Part shown: positions 9,895-19,815 of the stretch, piece after piece
Numbering within the stretch: position 1 is the stretch's first letter
Layout of the letters: the number at the start of each line of letters is the position of its first letter
Position numbers and translations under genes: made by a program
From: Macrosoma leucophasiata
Lineage: Eukaryota > Arthropoda > Insecta > Lepidoptera > Hedylidae
Length of the DNA: 64,000 bases
Assembly: GCA_036365455.1 (NCBI GenBank)
Contig: JAWQUS010000030.1
Coordinates: 5,332,001 to 5,396,000, forward strand
Direction of reading: 5' to 3'
The notes under the pieces: model-generated
Told to the model about the DNA's origin: nothing
Seen by the model: the letters and a program-made list of their open reading frames with translations, nothing else
The model's database searches: none

Positions 9895-10030
9895 ACTAGC
9901 TGTTGCCCGCGGCTCCGCCCGCGTGTTAGTCACTTTTCACGTAACATGTAGAAATTCATCAAATCATCCCATGGCATCCCACAGAAACATTTTTTCGGGA
10001 TAAAAACTATCCTATGTGTTATTCCAAATA
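9895..10030 (-). repeat. RET-G end
   Basis: AACTAGCTGTTGCCCGCGGC, then CCCATGGCATCCCACAG and CGGGATAAAAACTATCC, complement of the end of the copy at 43878-44121. The next 260 bp (10031-10291) is unassigned. Confidence 0.6.
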
Positions 10031-10291
10031 GGCGGAAATTTACAAGCACAGGTACCTACATTTCTAATTGTCGATTTTTTTTAATTATAAAAAAACTTAA
10101 TATACATTTTTCCTTGGCCCAGGGCTCAAATCCAGTGAGATTTGCTGACCTCTAAGTCATTACCACGAAAATGTATCTTAAAAAACAAACGAAATAATCT
10201 TTCTTAAGCAAAATAAATATAAACACTTAAAATGCCTATTAAATAGACGATCAATCTTTACTTGCTTTGCAAGGGATTTGACGTAAATATA

Positions 10292-10608
10292 TCTATATAT
10301 CTATACAAATAAATAAAATTGGAATGTGTGTGTTTGTAATATTAAAATAACCGCTTTTTACTAAATGCATGTCTAAACACGGTACATACCAAAAAAAATG
10401 TTTTTTTCAATTTTTGTCTGTCTGTTTGTTCCGGCTAATCTTGGGAACGGCTTTACCGATTTTGACGGGACTTTCACTGCCAGATACCTGATGTAATAAG
10501 GAGTAACTTAGGCTACTTTTATACAAGCTGCGCCCACGACTTCGTCCGGGTACGTACTGAATAATCATACATTCTAATTCACGCGGATGAAGTCGCGGGC
10601 ACAGCTAG
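10292..10608 (+). mobile_element. Hel-D, helitron-like element
   Basis: Begins TCTATATATCTATACAAAT and ends GCGGGCACAGCTAG followed by T. A long imperfect hairpin (10523-10604) sits just before the 3' end. The centre has TTTGTCTGTCTGTTTGTTCC and a GGCTTTACCGATTTTGACGG box. No protein is encoded. Confidence 0.6.
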
Positions 10609-10902
10609 TATAATATATATACTTAACATATTAATTGCCCAATCACAAACAGGATGTCTATTTCTGTCAAAATATTTCCCCTACCATGATACCTATATAA
10701 ATCCCAAGCCAATACGAATGTTAACCTAACTCACAAACAAGAAGACATAGTCCGTCTGACCGCAAATTTCCCGTCTTCCGAAACGATTGCAGGAATCACG
10801 CTCCGCTCCACACACCTGCCTGACTTGCGGTCAATCACAGATGGAAATCCTTCATGCCATGACGCATTGGAAATTATAAATGCAACTGTTCGTGTATAAA
10901 AT

Positions 10903-11206
10903 AAAACGTAACTTCACGCCTGTAATCCCCGAAGAGGTAGGCAGAGGTAAATGCATGCATTCAAGCATACATGCAAACCCACGATTCGCCGGTTACGTTT
11001 TTGGCCCATGTAACAGGTGGCTAGCCTGTTGATATCTCCGGGCACATTACCAAACTTCGAGGTACTGGGAAATTTCCAAAATATGGAAAAACCTAATAGA
11101 ACCAGAGATAAAGGACTTTACACCATTATCTCTGATAATCCTCTACCCGAGAATCGAACCCTCAGCGTAGTAGTAGTGGCCTGCTACCACTAGGCTACCG
11201 AGGCAG
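10903..11206 (-). repeat. SINE-C, near full copy
   Basis: Reads on the minus strand from CTGCCTCGGTAGCCTAGTGG through GGGTTCGATTCTCGGG (B-box-like) to GGCGTGAAGTTACG. The 294 bp before it is unassigned. Confidence 0.75.
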
Positions 11207-11261
11207 TTAGTGTATAAAATAAATAAAATTATATCGTGAAAGGTTAATAAATGATATTTAA

Positions 11262-11360
11262 GTATTTTTTATGAAACGAAGGTGGCAAATAAGCATGCAG
11301 TTCATATAGATGTTAAGTGATGAATGCACACACTTACACAAAAACCAGAAGTTTAAATGC
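11262..11360 (+). repeat. R280 copy, truncated
   Basis: Contains GGTGGCAAATAAGCATGCAG and TGTTAAGTGATGAATGCA, then loses similarity. Confidence 0.6.
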
Positions 11361-12056
11361 AGATTATGGTTCAAAACCCTCACCAGGTTATCGGTTCACC
11401 ATTCTTCTCCTTGAAATCTTTTGCCCCAATGACCGACGGTCTTTCGAGATATTTACCCTGACCACTGCCTCTAGGTAATATTCCGCTGTTTGGTGGGCTG
11501 CTTTGTCGGATACTTCGCTTCTAATCCAAACCTTTTTGGTTTGTGATCGAGGCCTCTTTGTAAACATAATAATAGGCTAAATAGACGACTACGAAGGCCT
11601 CATCCAAAAAGGAAACTCTAGTTGCAATAAAAAGTTTTTACGTATTTTAGTGGGCAATACCAAACGTGACTGAAGCACGTAACTAAATGCAAACGCGACC
11701 GGCACCTTCGCAAAATACATTAAGTACCACTAGATAACCTAAAAATCTCCAAACTCAAACACTAAAAAAACTTTCACGATTCATTACAGTGTCTAACTAG
11801 GTTCCCCTACTATGTGTTCTCGTTTTTCTAACACGTTTACATCACAAACAATTTTCGTAATCGTAAGCAATTGTGCATTTGCTGGTCCAATAAGAACGAT
11901 CATTGATTTCGAAATTGCTCACCTCAAATGTTTGCTTTTTTATTATTTCGTAGGAATAATATGCCTGTAGATACATGTCTTCTTTATAAATTAAAGAAAA
12001 GAAAAAACGGAAAGAAAAATTTGACTTCGGGAAGGTAACGTGTTTTTTTGGTAACC
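11361..12056. other. Unassigned stretch
   Basis: A patch at 11365-11520 (CACCAGGTTATCGGTTCACC) faintly resembles LINE-B coding text on the minus strand. The rest is unassigned, and no open frame looks like a gene. Confidence 0.4.
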
Positions 12057-12510
12057 CAAGGCGGCAACCAAGCATGTTGTTCACACAAAAACATCTACAC
12101 AAAAATCAGAGGTCAAAATGTATCCTATTCGTTGTCATGCCAACCCTGAGACCTAAGTTGTTATGTCTCTGAAGATAATTAGTACGGGGCCATACATACC
12201 GGACCACGATAGTGCTGAACACTACCATTTGGTGGCAAATTCCTCTAGTTCCAAAACATATATGGGTTGTGTGTGACTATTATTATTTACTTCCTGAATG
12301 CCGAAAGGAACCTCTAGAAAATTAATATATTATAACGTTGTCCTTAAGCCCATCCTTTCTTTTTTATGTAATGGTGGTGGTAAACAAACAAATAGTTCAC
12401 ATAGATGATAAGTGTACATAAAAACAGGGGTCAAAATGAAGATGTGTTGCCATCCCTAAGAGCTAAGTATTTTCCCTTTGTGATAGTTATGACAGGGCCA
12501 TAACTGGCAT
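12057..12510 (+). repeat. Two degenerate R280 copies in tandem
   Basis: Copy one at 12057-12245 and copy two at 12366-12510, both with the CCTAAGTTGTTATGTCTC-type middle or its decayed form, and spaced by 120 bp. Confidence 0.55.
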
Positions 12511-12603
12511 ATCGTGGATATATGTACTTAAACATTGTACCCACATCTACTTATAATGATGGGAAAAGATAGTCGTGAAGTTATTTTTACATGTCAATCG
12601 TTA

Positions 12604-12830
12604 ATACAGTACACACCAAGAAATATTGCACATCGAGCCTACGAAAGAGATAATCGGGTAGGTTCGACTTTGTAGAGCGTTATCTCTGCTCCACACTGCT
12701 TACGTAAGCACTGATAGTCCGGTATTGGTCAATTTGACCAAATTGGTCAACAAACGTCACATAGGTAATACACGAAAGAGAAGGTTTATAGACCCAAAAT
12801 AACCTGAAGTCTCGTTCATAAAATACGTTC
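12604..12830 (-). mobile_element. MITE-H copy
   Basis: Outer end AATATTGCACATCGAGCC, then GAGCGTTATCTCTGC, CTTACGTAAGC and GGTATTGGTCAA, in the MITE-H order of 13774 and 41721. Its other terminal repeat is eroded near 12830. Confidence 0.55.
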
Positions 12831-12886
12831 GCATACAAGGGGGGGAGAGAAGTTAATATTTCGTACAATTAAAATTAATATTTCGT

Positions 12887-13001
12887 CGCGTACCGGAAGA
12901 CGAAGCGTAGGCAGGTCCCCCACGAGGTGGACCATTCTTTGGGGGAGGCCTTTGTTCAGCAGTGGACGTCTTTTGGCTGAAATGATAATGATGATGATGA
13001 A
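12887..13001 (+). repeat. LINE-B 3' end
   Basis: GGGGGAGGCCTTTGTTCAGC, then GTGGACGTCTTTTGGCTGA and a TGATAATGATGATGATGA tail. Only the last 100 bp survive. Confidence 0.75.
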
Positions 13002-13113
13002 TATTTCGTAAGACTGTTATTGATGAAAAAAGGTAATATTCGGGGTTTTATTTTTGTGCCGTAATATTTTTAAGGGAGGTCACAGATAGTGTGACACAGC
13101 GTGACAATAAGGG

Positions 13114-13327
13114 CACAGTACAAATATGAACAGTATGGAAACTACGTACAAAACGTACGAAACGGCACACTAACACAAAAATGCGCATCGACGCTCGATG
13201 TAGCGAGTGACTCAGTACTGCAGCACCGCGGGAACCGCTTAGAGGCCTCGTCGAGGCGCATGTTTGTGTGAGTGTGACGTTTCAACTTTTTGTACTTAGT
13301 TTCCACACTATTCATATTTGTACTGTG
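13114..13327. mobile_element. MITE-I with 7 bp target duplication
   Basis: About 30 bp terminal inverted repeats start CACAGTACAAATATGAA with two mismatches between ends. ATAAGGG flanks both sides (13107-13113, 13328-13334). The 214 bp element encodes nothing and has a GC-rich centre. Duplication length and CA-rich ends hint at an hAT-like source, which is inference. Confidence 0.7.
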
Positions 13328-13334
13328 ATAAGGG

Positions 13335-13773
13335 AGTCAGAAAAGGCTTATTTTAGCGTGGCGTATTTTATGGACGGGTCTTAAGGTCAATGTAGAATAT
13401 TTCTAGTTGGATGCTGTATTGCCAATAAATTCAACACATTTTATACCTTTTACCATCCATCATAAAATCGACATGTATTAACTCCGCAAACAATGGTAGG
13501 GGACAAAAGAGAAACAAGGATATGGCAGTTGTTTCCGTCGTCTCGAGATATTTGTACAAATTTTTACGTCCCAGCTCTGCCCCGGGCGGACGTGAACACA
13601 TGGGCGGTTTTTTTTATCTTTTACCATTTTACAATTTGCCCGTATTCCCGCCTCGGGAACTACACGTATTTTATTTTTTAACAAATTAGACGGTTTCGCT
13701 TATTATTTTCTGGCGTTTGCCGTCTACACGGATAATTTTACTCAATTAACAATCAGATTCACAAACGTAACGT
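13335..13773. other. Unassigned stretch
   Basis: Overlapping open frames on both strands near 13480-13684 lack recognisable domains and codon logic. I see no gene. Confidence 0.5.
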
Positions 13774-14296
13774 ACTGTGCTCAACAAAAAATATTGCACA
13801 TCGAGCTTAGGAAGGAGGTTTCGACTTGTTTCGGGTCTGTAGAGAAGAGAAGAGAAGAGAAGAGAATAAAAACATTTATTGGCGCAGCCGATCAGGTATA
13901 CTGCATAAAAAAACAATAGAGAAAAAATTAAACATTTTAAATAGGTAGGTACGAACAAAAGAAAAAACCATTTATGAAAGGGTTGACAATATAAAGAAAG
14001 AAATCTATAAAAAAGTACCTTGTCACAGTAAAAAAAAATGGCTGCACCAAATAGTTCCCAGTTCAGCATAATGTCAAGCTGGAGCCTGACGCTGGTTTTC
14101 AACTGGAAACTACTCGGTGGGACACGGATAGACGTAGAGCGTTATTTCTTCTTTCATTTTGATCAAGTTTTGACCAATACCGGACTGTCAGTGCTTACGT
14201 AAGCAGTGTGCAACAGAGATAACGCTCTACGAAGTCAAGACGAGCGTCTCTTTCGCAGGCTCGATGTGCAATATTAATTGTTGAGTACTGTACAGT
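13774..14296. mobile_element. MITE-H copy split by a retroposon
   Basis: Terminal inverted repeats of more than 30 bp (CTCAACAAAAAATATTGCAC and its complement near 14265-14290) with a flanking TA. Internal text GTAGAGCGTTATTTC matches other MITE-H copies. The TA duplication and inverted ends suggest a Tc1/mariner-derived MITE. Confidence 0.65.
13845..14133 (-). mobile_element. Nested retroposon with GAAGA tail
   Basis: Lies between GTAGAG at 13839-13844 and 14134-14139 inside MITE-H. On the minus strand the 3' end is CCAATAAATGTTTTTATTC followed by a TTCTC repeat, like a LINE 3' end with an AATAAA signal. The open minus-strand frame in it has no recognisable domain. Confidence 0.55.
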
Positions 14297-14480
14297 GTTG
14301 CCTACGCCCTCGAACTCTTATAATGGTACTCTACTAATACCTGTAATCACTATCACAGAGACCAAACCAGTTAGGCCTCATAGCTGACAGCGCATCTGCA
14401 TTTTCACCTTCAGTTTTGTGTTTATGTCTGCTGTATTTTACTTACTGTCAATATGAACCGCTTGCTTGTTTGCTGCCATC
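14297..14480 (-). repeat. R280 copy, degenerate
   Basis: TTGCCTACGCCCTCGA, then GCGCATCTGCATTTTCACC and ATGAACCGCTTGCTTGTTTG. It has lost its A-run. Confidence 0.6.
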
Positions 14481-15015
14481 ATGAAATTAAAAACAAAGGT
14501 ACATATTTACAAAATAACGCGTCTTTCTCCCTCTATCATCGAAGATTAAATGCTTGTTCGTTAGCTCACGCAAAAAGTATCTTGGAAAAACAAAATGTTA
14601 TATCCAAAAACCAGCCAATGAACAGAATGCCTACGTGTGTCCATTTTGTCACACGCAGTAGCGATTTGTGATACGCTTCACCTCTTTTCATCACTGTTCT
14701 TCAATAAACCAGTGCCAAACCAATCTTATTACGTTAACGTAAAGTTTCTTTTTCATTCACTGGTAACACAGCGGTACTTTTTTTAATTAATTCGCTGTTT
14801 TTCTGGTCAACGAGTCAACTCTTCTTAGAAATAAACGTGACTAGTTTAATGACATCTAATTTATTTATTCTAGTACTTCACACTGATTATACATTGAAAC
14901 GTCGACTTCGCGGCTATCGACAGCCATAATCGGTCAATTTCCAAAAAACGAAATTGCTACATTTCAAATATAAATCTTATTTAATATTTTTGATTTTATA
15001 AAATAATTTGACAGA
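14481..15015. other. Unassigned stretch
   Basis: No repeat family or convincing gene seen. Confidence 0.5.
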
Positions 15016-15537
15016 CTAACACCCATATTCTAAGACGTTACTCGAAACATTCCTTGACTCACACTCAGCTTAAGATACTATATGAGGACGCCTCGAAATC
15101 CATATTCTAAGTTGTATTTTGACAGTTACATAAGGTAGACGAGGCACGAGAGGTTTGTCAGAACCGGGATATCTGGCGCTCTACACTCTCTGCCTACCCC
15201 GTTAGGGACCTGGCGTGAAGATACATATATTTTGACAGTTACTCATGTCTACGGATTATCATATAGATAATTCACAAAGTCTTGAGAATCTATTTTTATA
15301 GAAAAATATGGTATTTAATTATATTTCCAGACAGTTTCGAAACGAAATACTGTGAAATGTAAATACTCCTCGAAACTTCAAGGTAAGTCGTGAGGTACCT
15401 TGGAGTTTGACAGTTGCTTTCTTACCTCAAACGGAGGAGAATGTTGAGTTGACGTAATAAGTTACAACTAAGAATACCAATTCCCTTGAGTAAGGTTGAG
15501 TTAAGGTCGAGGTTACGACTTAGAATATGGGTGTTAG
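15016..15537. mobile_element. MITE-K copy with nested LINE-A
   Basis: Ends are inverted: CTAACACCCATATTCTAAG at the left and its complement at 15519-15537, with further inner pairing (CCTCGAAACTTCAAGG region). It encodes nothing. A 98 bp LINE-A fragment interrupts it. Confidence 0.65.
15130..15227 (+). mobile_element. LINE-A 3' fragment with 15 bp target duplication
   Basis: TATTTTGACAGTTAC flanks it at 15115-15129 and 15228-15242. It holds only the last 90 bp of coding region and the ATACATA tail: extreme 5' truncation. The insertion is younger than MITE-K. Confidence 0.8.
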
Positions 15538-15644
15538 TTTCGGCAAAAGTTACTTGATATGAAATGTGTCACAGCTAGGAATAATTTCTACTGAGAAAGA
15601 AAAAAGTATTTCAAAAATACGTAATAATATTAAGCACCAAGCAC

Positions 15645-15707
15645 CAAGATATTTGTTAAAGTTATTTTAATATTTCACATCCTTCTCTAACTTTAACAGA
15701 TTTCTTC
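15645..15707 (-). repeat. MITE-L left half (host of the LTR element)
   Basis: TTCACATCCTTCTCTAAC then TTTAACAGATTTCTTC. It continues at 21798 (CTTCAAGTTAGAGAAG) after the LTR element. Complement of the unsplit copy at 47585-47712. 15538-15644 is unassigned. Confidence 0.75.
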
Positions 15708-15870
15708 TGTCTGGTTGGGAAGGTGTAACACAAATGAATCCACTGAATGTTGGATGAAGACTGATTTATTAATATAATAATCTACCAGTTCTTACATAGG
15801 TATGCTATAAAGGTCTATCTACACTAGTTACTAAGTACACAGATATAATTTATTTACTTACTACATCTCA
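15708..15870 (-). repeat. 3' LTR
   Basis: Identical to 21635-21797 except CT instead of AA at bases 4-5 of the + strand text (TGTCTGGTTGGG against TGTAAGGTTGGG). Bounded by CTTC on its outer side. Confidence 0.92.
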
Positions 15871-15883
15871 CCACCACCGTTAA
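15871..15883 (-). other. Polypurine-like site before the 3' LTR
   Basis: On the minus strand the bases next to the LTR read TTAACGGTGGTGG. It is G-rich but not a pure purine run. By position it should prime plus-strand synthesis. Confidence 0.5.
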
Positions 15884-16119
15884 TAGAGAAAAAAAAAATA
15901 ATTGGTAAGTTATTTTTTTTTCTAATCAGTAATAATTTGTGAATGAAAAATATTTCATTCATTTGGTTGTTCAAAAACATTCATCTTTAAAAAAAATACA
16001 ATTACATTGAAATAACCTAACAATATCTACCTACTTAGAACTTAATACACAACACACTTTTCTAATACAAAAATATTCCTTTAACAACACAGACAATATG
16101 AAGTAGATATACTCGTACA
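15884..16119 (-). other. Element 3' untranslated region
   Basis: About 235 bp between the pol stop and the PPT-like site, AT-rich with A/T runs. There is no room for an envelope gene. Confidence 0.7.
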
Positions 16120-19100
16120 TTATATAGAAATAGGTGGTACATATATTTTAGTTCTATTCTTATGTACTATATATTTTTTATTATCTTTAATTATTTCTAC
16201 ATTTGGCGAACATTCAGCAATAACTTTATATGGACCTGAATAGATACTCTGAAACTTATTTCCAGTCTCGTTCTTTAATAAAATTAAATCATTCGGCTTA
16301 TATGAAACAGAATTACAATTTTTATCATACTTGACTTTTCTATTAACCTTACTAGCAATTAAATTATTACGTGCCTCATTTTGCGATGTTTGCAACCTAA
16401 ATTTTAACTCTAAAGGGTAACTGTCATAGTTATAAAGAGGATCTATTTGTTCTGAACGGAAGTTAGATGGTACTACACATTTTTTCCCAAAAACCAATTC
16501 GAAAGGTGTGAATTGAGTTTCCGTATGTACTGACGTATTATATGAAAAACACCAAAATGGAAGCCAAGAGCTCCATGCATCAGAGTGATTTTCAGTTTGT
16601 ATACGTAAATAGTTACCTAAGTGTTTGTGTGAATTCTCCAACGCACCAATACTCTGATGATGATAAGCGGTAGACTGCAACTGCTTAATTTGTAATAATG
16701 TACATACCTCTTTCATTGTTGACGATATGAACTCAGCTCCCCTATCAGTAGCTATCTCCTTCGGAATACCATACCTAAGGATAAAATTATTAACAAAGTT
16801 CCTAGCTACCTCACTTGCATTTTTTGAAAACAATGGATAGGCTTCAACATACTTGCTTAATTCGCATTGAATAGTTAAAATGTAAATGTAATTATTGTAA
16901 TTTCTATCTAAAGGACCTACTATATCTAAATAAATTTTCTCAAAAGCCGTATGCGCCGTAGAGGTGATAGTCATAGGCTCTTTAATATGATGCGATGAAT
17001 GTTTTTGCTTCTGACATTTGTCGCATCTTTTTACAAATGCAGTGACGTCAGCCTCTAAACCTGACCAAAAATAATATTTTTTGATATTATTGATCATCCG
17101 TCTAATACCCGCGTGGCCACTTGTGGGTAACAGATGGAAGTCATTTAATATTACACGTTGGTCATCTTTATTTTCAATCCTCTGAACGTCATTTAAAATA
17201 CATAATCGTGGGCTAGTCCACTCTGCCATACTTTGTACCTCATTCAATAATTTCTGGACAAAAGTATGATTACTTTTATTTTTTATAAAAAATACTTCGT
17301 CGACTTTTATTTTTCCACAAAACTTATTCAGCTCTCTCGCAAATTCACCTGGTGATAATTGCAATCGAAGGGCTGGATTAATTAAAATGCAATTTATCGA
17401 AGGTACATAACATAAACTTTTACTTTCGAACTTTATTTCATTCATATTTCTATATTTATTCAACTCATGAGTTTTTATAAATCGTAATTCAGTAAAATGC
17501 TTCGGTTTGTGTATTTCCACAACTCTTGGGTGATCAAGCCAATCGTCCGAAGAAATAATAGCATCTCGAGCTTGTCTAGCCTTCTGACCTCTCGTCATCA
17601 CGTTAATCGCGGCATTATTAATTTCTTTTAGCTCTTCTGACGTAATCCATATCCGAGACAGTGCATCCGCTGCACAATTATTTTTGCCTTTTAAATATTC
17701 AACTACAAAGTCGTATTCCTCCAAAACTAACCTAAACTTCATTAACCGACTTGATGGATCTCGCATTCCAAATAAAGATATTAATGGTTTATGGTCCGTT
17801 TGAATTTTGAACTTACGGCCATATAAATAAGGACGAAAGTGCTTAACGGCCCATACAATGGCAAGCAGTTCCTTTTCTATTGTAGGATATCGTTTTTCAG
17901 CTTTATTTAAACTACGACTAGCGTATGCTACCGGTTTGCCATCGCTGTTACATAAAACAGCACCAACTGCATATGCAGATGCATCTGTTTGTAAAGTAAA
18001 TTGGTTACTTTCGGAAAAATCAGGGTATTGTAAAACCGGATGTGAAATTATATTTTCTCTTAAAACTTCAAAAGATTTTTGACACTCGTCATCCCAGTGG
18101 AAAACAGAATTTTTCCTACACAAACTGTTCAGTGGATATGCTTTTGTAGCAAAATTTGGAATAAATTTTCGATAGTAATTTACAAAAGCAACGAACCTTT
18201 TTATTTCGTCGGTACTTTTGGGTATGGGATAATTTTTTACAACACTAATTTTATCTGGATCGGGTATCACACCGTCTGCTGATACTATATGTCCTAAATA
18301 AAGTACTTCTTTTTGTAGAAACACACATTTCTGTGGATTTAATTTTAAATTGACTTTTCGTAATCTTTGAAAAATGTCAAGCAGGTTCTTTACATGAGAT
18401 TGTAAATCTCTACTGAAACACACTAAGTCATCTTGATAAACTAAACATTTCTCGTACGTCAAACCCGTCATAGCCATAGTCATCATGCGAGAAAACGAAC
18501 TAGGGCTTGTTTTAAGTCCCATGGGCAGTCTAGTCATTTGGAACTGACCAGAACAAAAAGCAGTATATTTACGACTGTCTGGACTCAACCCCACATTATA
18601 ATATCCTTGATGAAGATCTAAATGTGAAAAATACATGCATCCACTCAAAGAGTCTAATATCTCGGTAATATTTGGCAAGGGAAATTTGTCGTCCTGAATC
18701 ACATTATTAATTTTTCTATAGTCAATTACAAAACGCCATAATTTATTCCCATCACTATTAGATTTTTTAGGTACCAATAAAATTGGACTAGACCATTCAC
18801 TTTGACATGGTTCTATTATTCCTTCTCTCAACATCCCATCAATTTGATTTTTTATTTCGTTTTTTAAAGAATGTGGTAATCTATATGGTTTTGAAAATAT
18901 CGGAGAAATATCCTCTTTTAGTTTAATTTGGTGTTCATAAATATCTGTAGTTGATAACTTGTCCCCTTCCAAATAAAAAATATCCGAATATTTGGCACAT
19001 ACATTCTCAATAGTAGTTTTTTCCTCATTATTTAAATGTCCCAAATTCAATTTAGAAAACAAATGTTTAACACGTGATGCATCTTTCACATTTATATCAA

Positions 19101-19776
19101 AATTACACACATCATACTCTTTCATGCCTTGTACGTCCAGCTTTATCTTTGATAATTTTATATCACTATCTGTCGAATTTAAAATTCGAATAGGTATTTT
19201 CCCATTTTTCGGCGTAACTAACGTGCTAGCTACAAAAATTCCTTCCTGTATTTCTTTCGAACAGACTACACAATCTTCTGTAAAATTCGTATTAATTAAA
19301 TGCAACGATTCTGACCTAGCTGGTAAATTTAAGTAATTATTATCCAAATTAATCATATCTAAAACTATATGCTCATCACGATTCCATATTGATAAACTGT
19401 TATTACTAAAGTTGATAACCGATTTATATTTACTTAAAAAATCTTGTCCTAAAATTCCATGCGACTTACAAGGTAAAGTTTCAAATACATAAAATTTATG
19501 ACTAATGTTTTGTCCATGCGCTGACAACTGCAAAACTACATATCCTATTGCCTGGACTTTACCACCAATACCATTTATAATAACGTTCTCCTTATAGATT
19601 GGAATGTTGAACTCGAGAACATGTTTATATTTTATCGCTGATATCGATGCGCCTGTATCTATGAGCCAATTCATTGCATGCAAGTTATCTAAAAAAAATT
19701 GTACATTGTAACTACTGTCACTAGCCAATATGGTAAACTCTTTAGTCCCGAAAAAACTGACGCTCAGACTCTTCAT
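16120..19776 (-). CDS. pol: Pol polyprotein of the Ty3/gypsy-type element
   Basis: A 1,218-residue frame without internal stops. Aspartic protease: LIDTGAS at 38-44. Reverse transcriptase about 290-480 with LDLHQGYYNV at 387-396 and catalytic YQDD at 447-450; Gln in the second position is unusual, since Ile, Leu, Val or Met is more common in this superfamily. RNase H with D598, E636 and D661. Integrase: zinc-binding H881, H888, C918, C921 and a catalytic triad D951, D1011, E1047 with exactly 35 residues between the last two (DD35E). GPY/F-type module at 1181-1183. No chromodomain is visible. The frame is +1 relative to gag and is open from 19815; the first AUG is at 19776. It may be expressed by frameshifting or by re-initiation. 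All catalytic residues appear intact. Confidence 0.95.
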   Translation of the reverse strand: MKSLSVSFFGTKEFTILASDSSYNVQFFLDNLHAMNWLIDTGASISAIKYKHVLEFNIPIYKENVIINGIGGKVQAIGYVVLQLSAHGQNISHKFYVFETLPCKSHGILGQDFLSKYKSVINFSNNSLSIWNRDEHIVLDMINLDNNYLNLPARSESLHLINTNFTEDCVVCSKEIQEGIFVASTLVTPKNGKIPIRILNSTDSDIKLSKIKLDVQGMKEYDVCNFDINVKDASRVKHLFSKLNLGHLNNEEKTTIENVCAKYSDIFYLEGDKLSTTDIYEHQIKLKEDISPIFSKPYRLPHSLKNEIKNQIDGMLREGIIEPCQSEWSSPILLVPKKSNSDGNKLWRFVIDYRKINNVIQDDKFPLPNITEILDSLSGCMYFSHLDLHQGYYNVGLSPDSRKYTAFCSGQFQMTRLPMGLKTSPSSFSRMMTMAMTGLTYEKCLVYQDDLVCFSRDLQSHVKNLLDIFQRLRKVNLKLNPQKCVFLQKEVLYLGHIVSADGVIPDPDKISVVKNYPIPKSTDEIKRFVAFVNYYRKFIPNFATKAYPLNSLCRKNSVFHWDDECQKSFEVLRENIISHPVLQYPDFSESNQFTLQTDASAYAVGAVLCNSDGKPVAYASRSLNKAEKRYPTIEKELLAIVWAVKHFRPYLYGRKFKIQTDHKPLISLFGMRDPSSRLMKFRLVLEEYDFVVEYLKGKNNCAADALSRIWITSEELKEINNAAINVMTRGQKARQARDAIISSDDWLDHPRVVEIHKPKHFTELRFIKTHELNKYRNMNEIKFESKSLCYVPSINCILINPALRLQLSPGEFARELNKFCGKIKVDEVFFIKNKSNHTFVQKLLNEVQSMAEWTSPRLCILNDVQRIENKDDQRVILNDFHLLPTSGHAGIRRMINNIKKYYFWSGLEADVTAFVKRCDKCQKQKHSSHHIKEPMTITSTAHTAFEKIYLDIVGPLDRNYNNYIYILTIQCELSKYVEAYPLFSKNASEVARNFVNNFILRYGIPKEIATDRGAEFISSTMKEVCTLLQIKQLQSTAYHHQSIGALENSHKHLGNYLRIQTENHSDAWSSWLPFWCFSYNTSVHTETQFTPFELVFGKKCVVPSNFRSEQIDPLYNYDSYPLELKFRLQTSQNEARNNLIASKVNRKVKYDKNCNSVSYKPNDLILLKNETGNKFQSIYSGPYKVIAECSPNVEIIKDNKKYIVHKNRTKIYVPPISI

Positions 19777-19815
19777 TTTGTAATGACGTACTCGGCTGAG
19801 GTTCTGAACTTCCAG
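19742..19815 (-). other. gag-pol overlap, possible +1 frameshift or re-initiation site
   Basis: Pol lies in the +1 frame (or -2) relative to gag and stays open from 19815 to its AUG at 19776, 35 bases before the end of gag. A run CAGTTTTTTCGGG sits just before the gag stop. A -1 slip on that run would enter the third, wrong frame, so simple -1 frameshifting does not fit. Confidence 0.6.

Noticed and set aside
15884..16119. Envelope gene after pol
   Set aside because: Only about 235 bp lie between the pol stop and the polypurine-like site, with no open frame of useful size.
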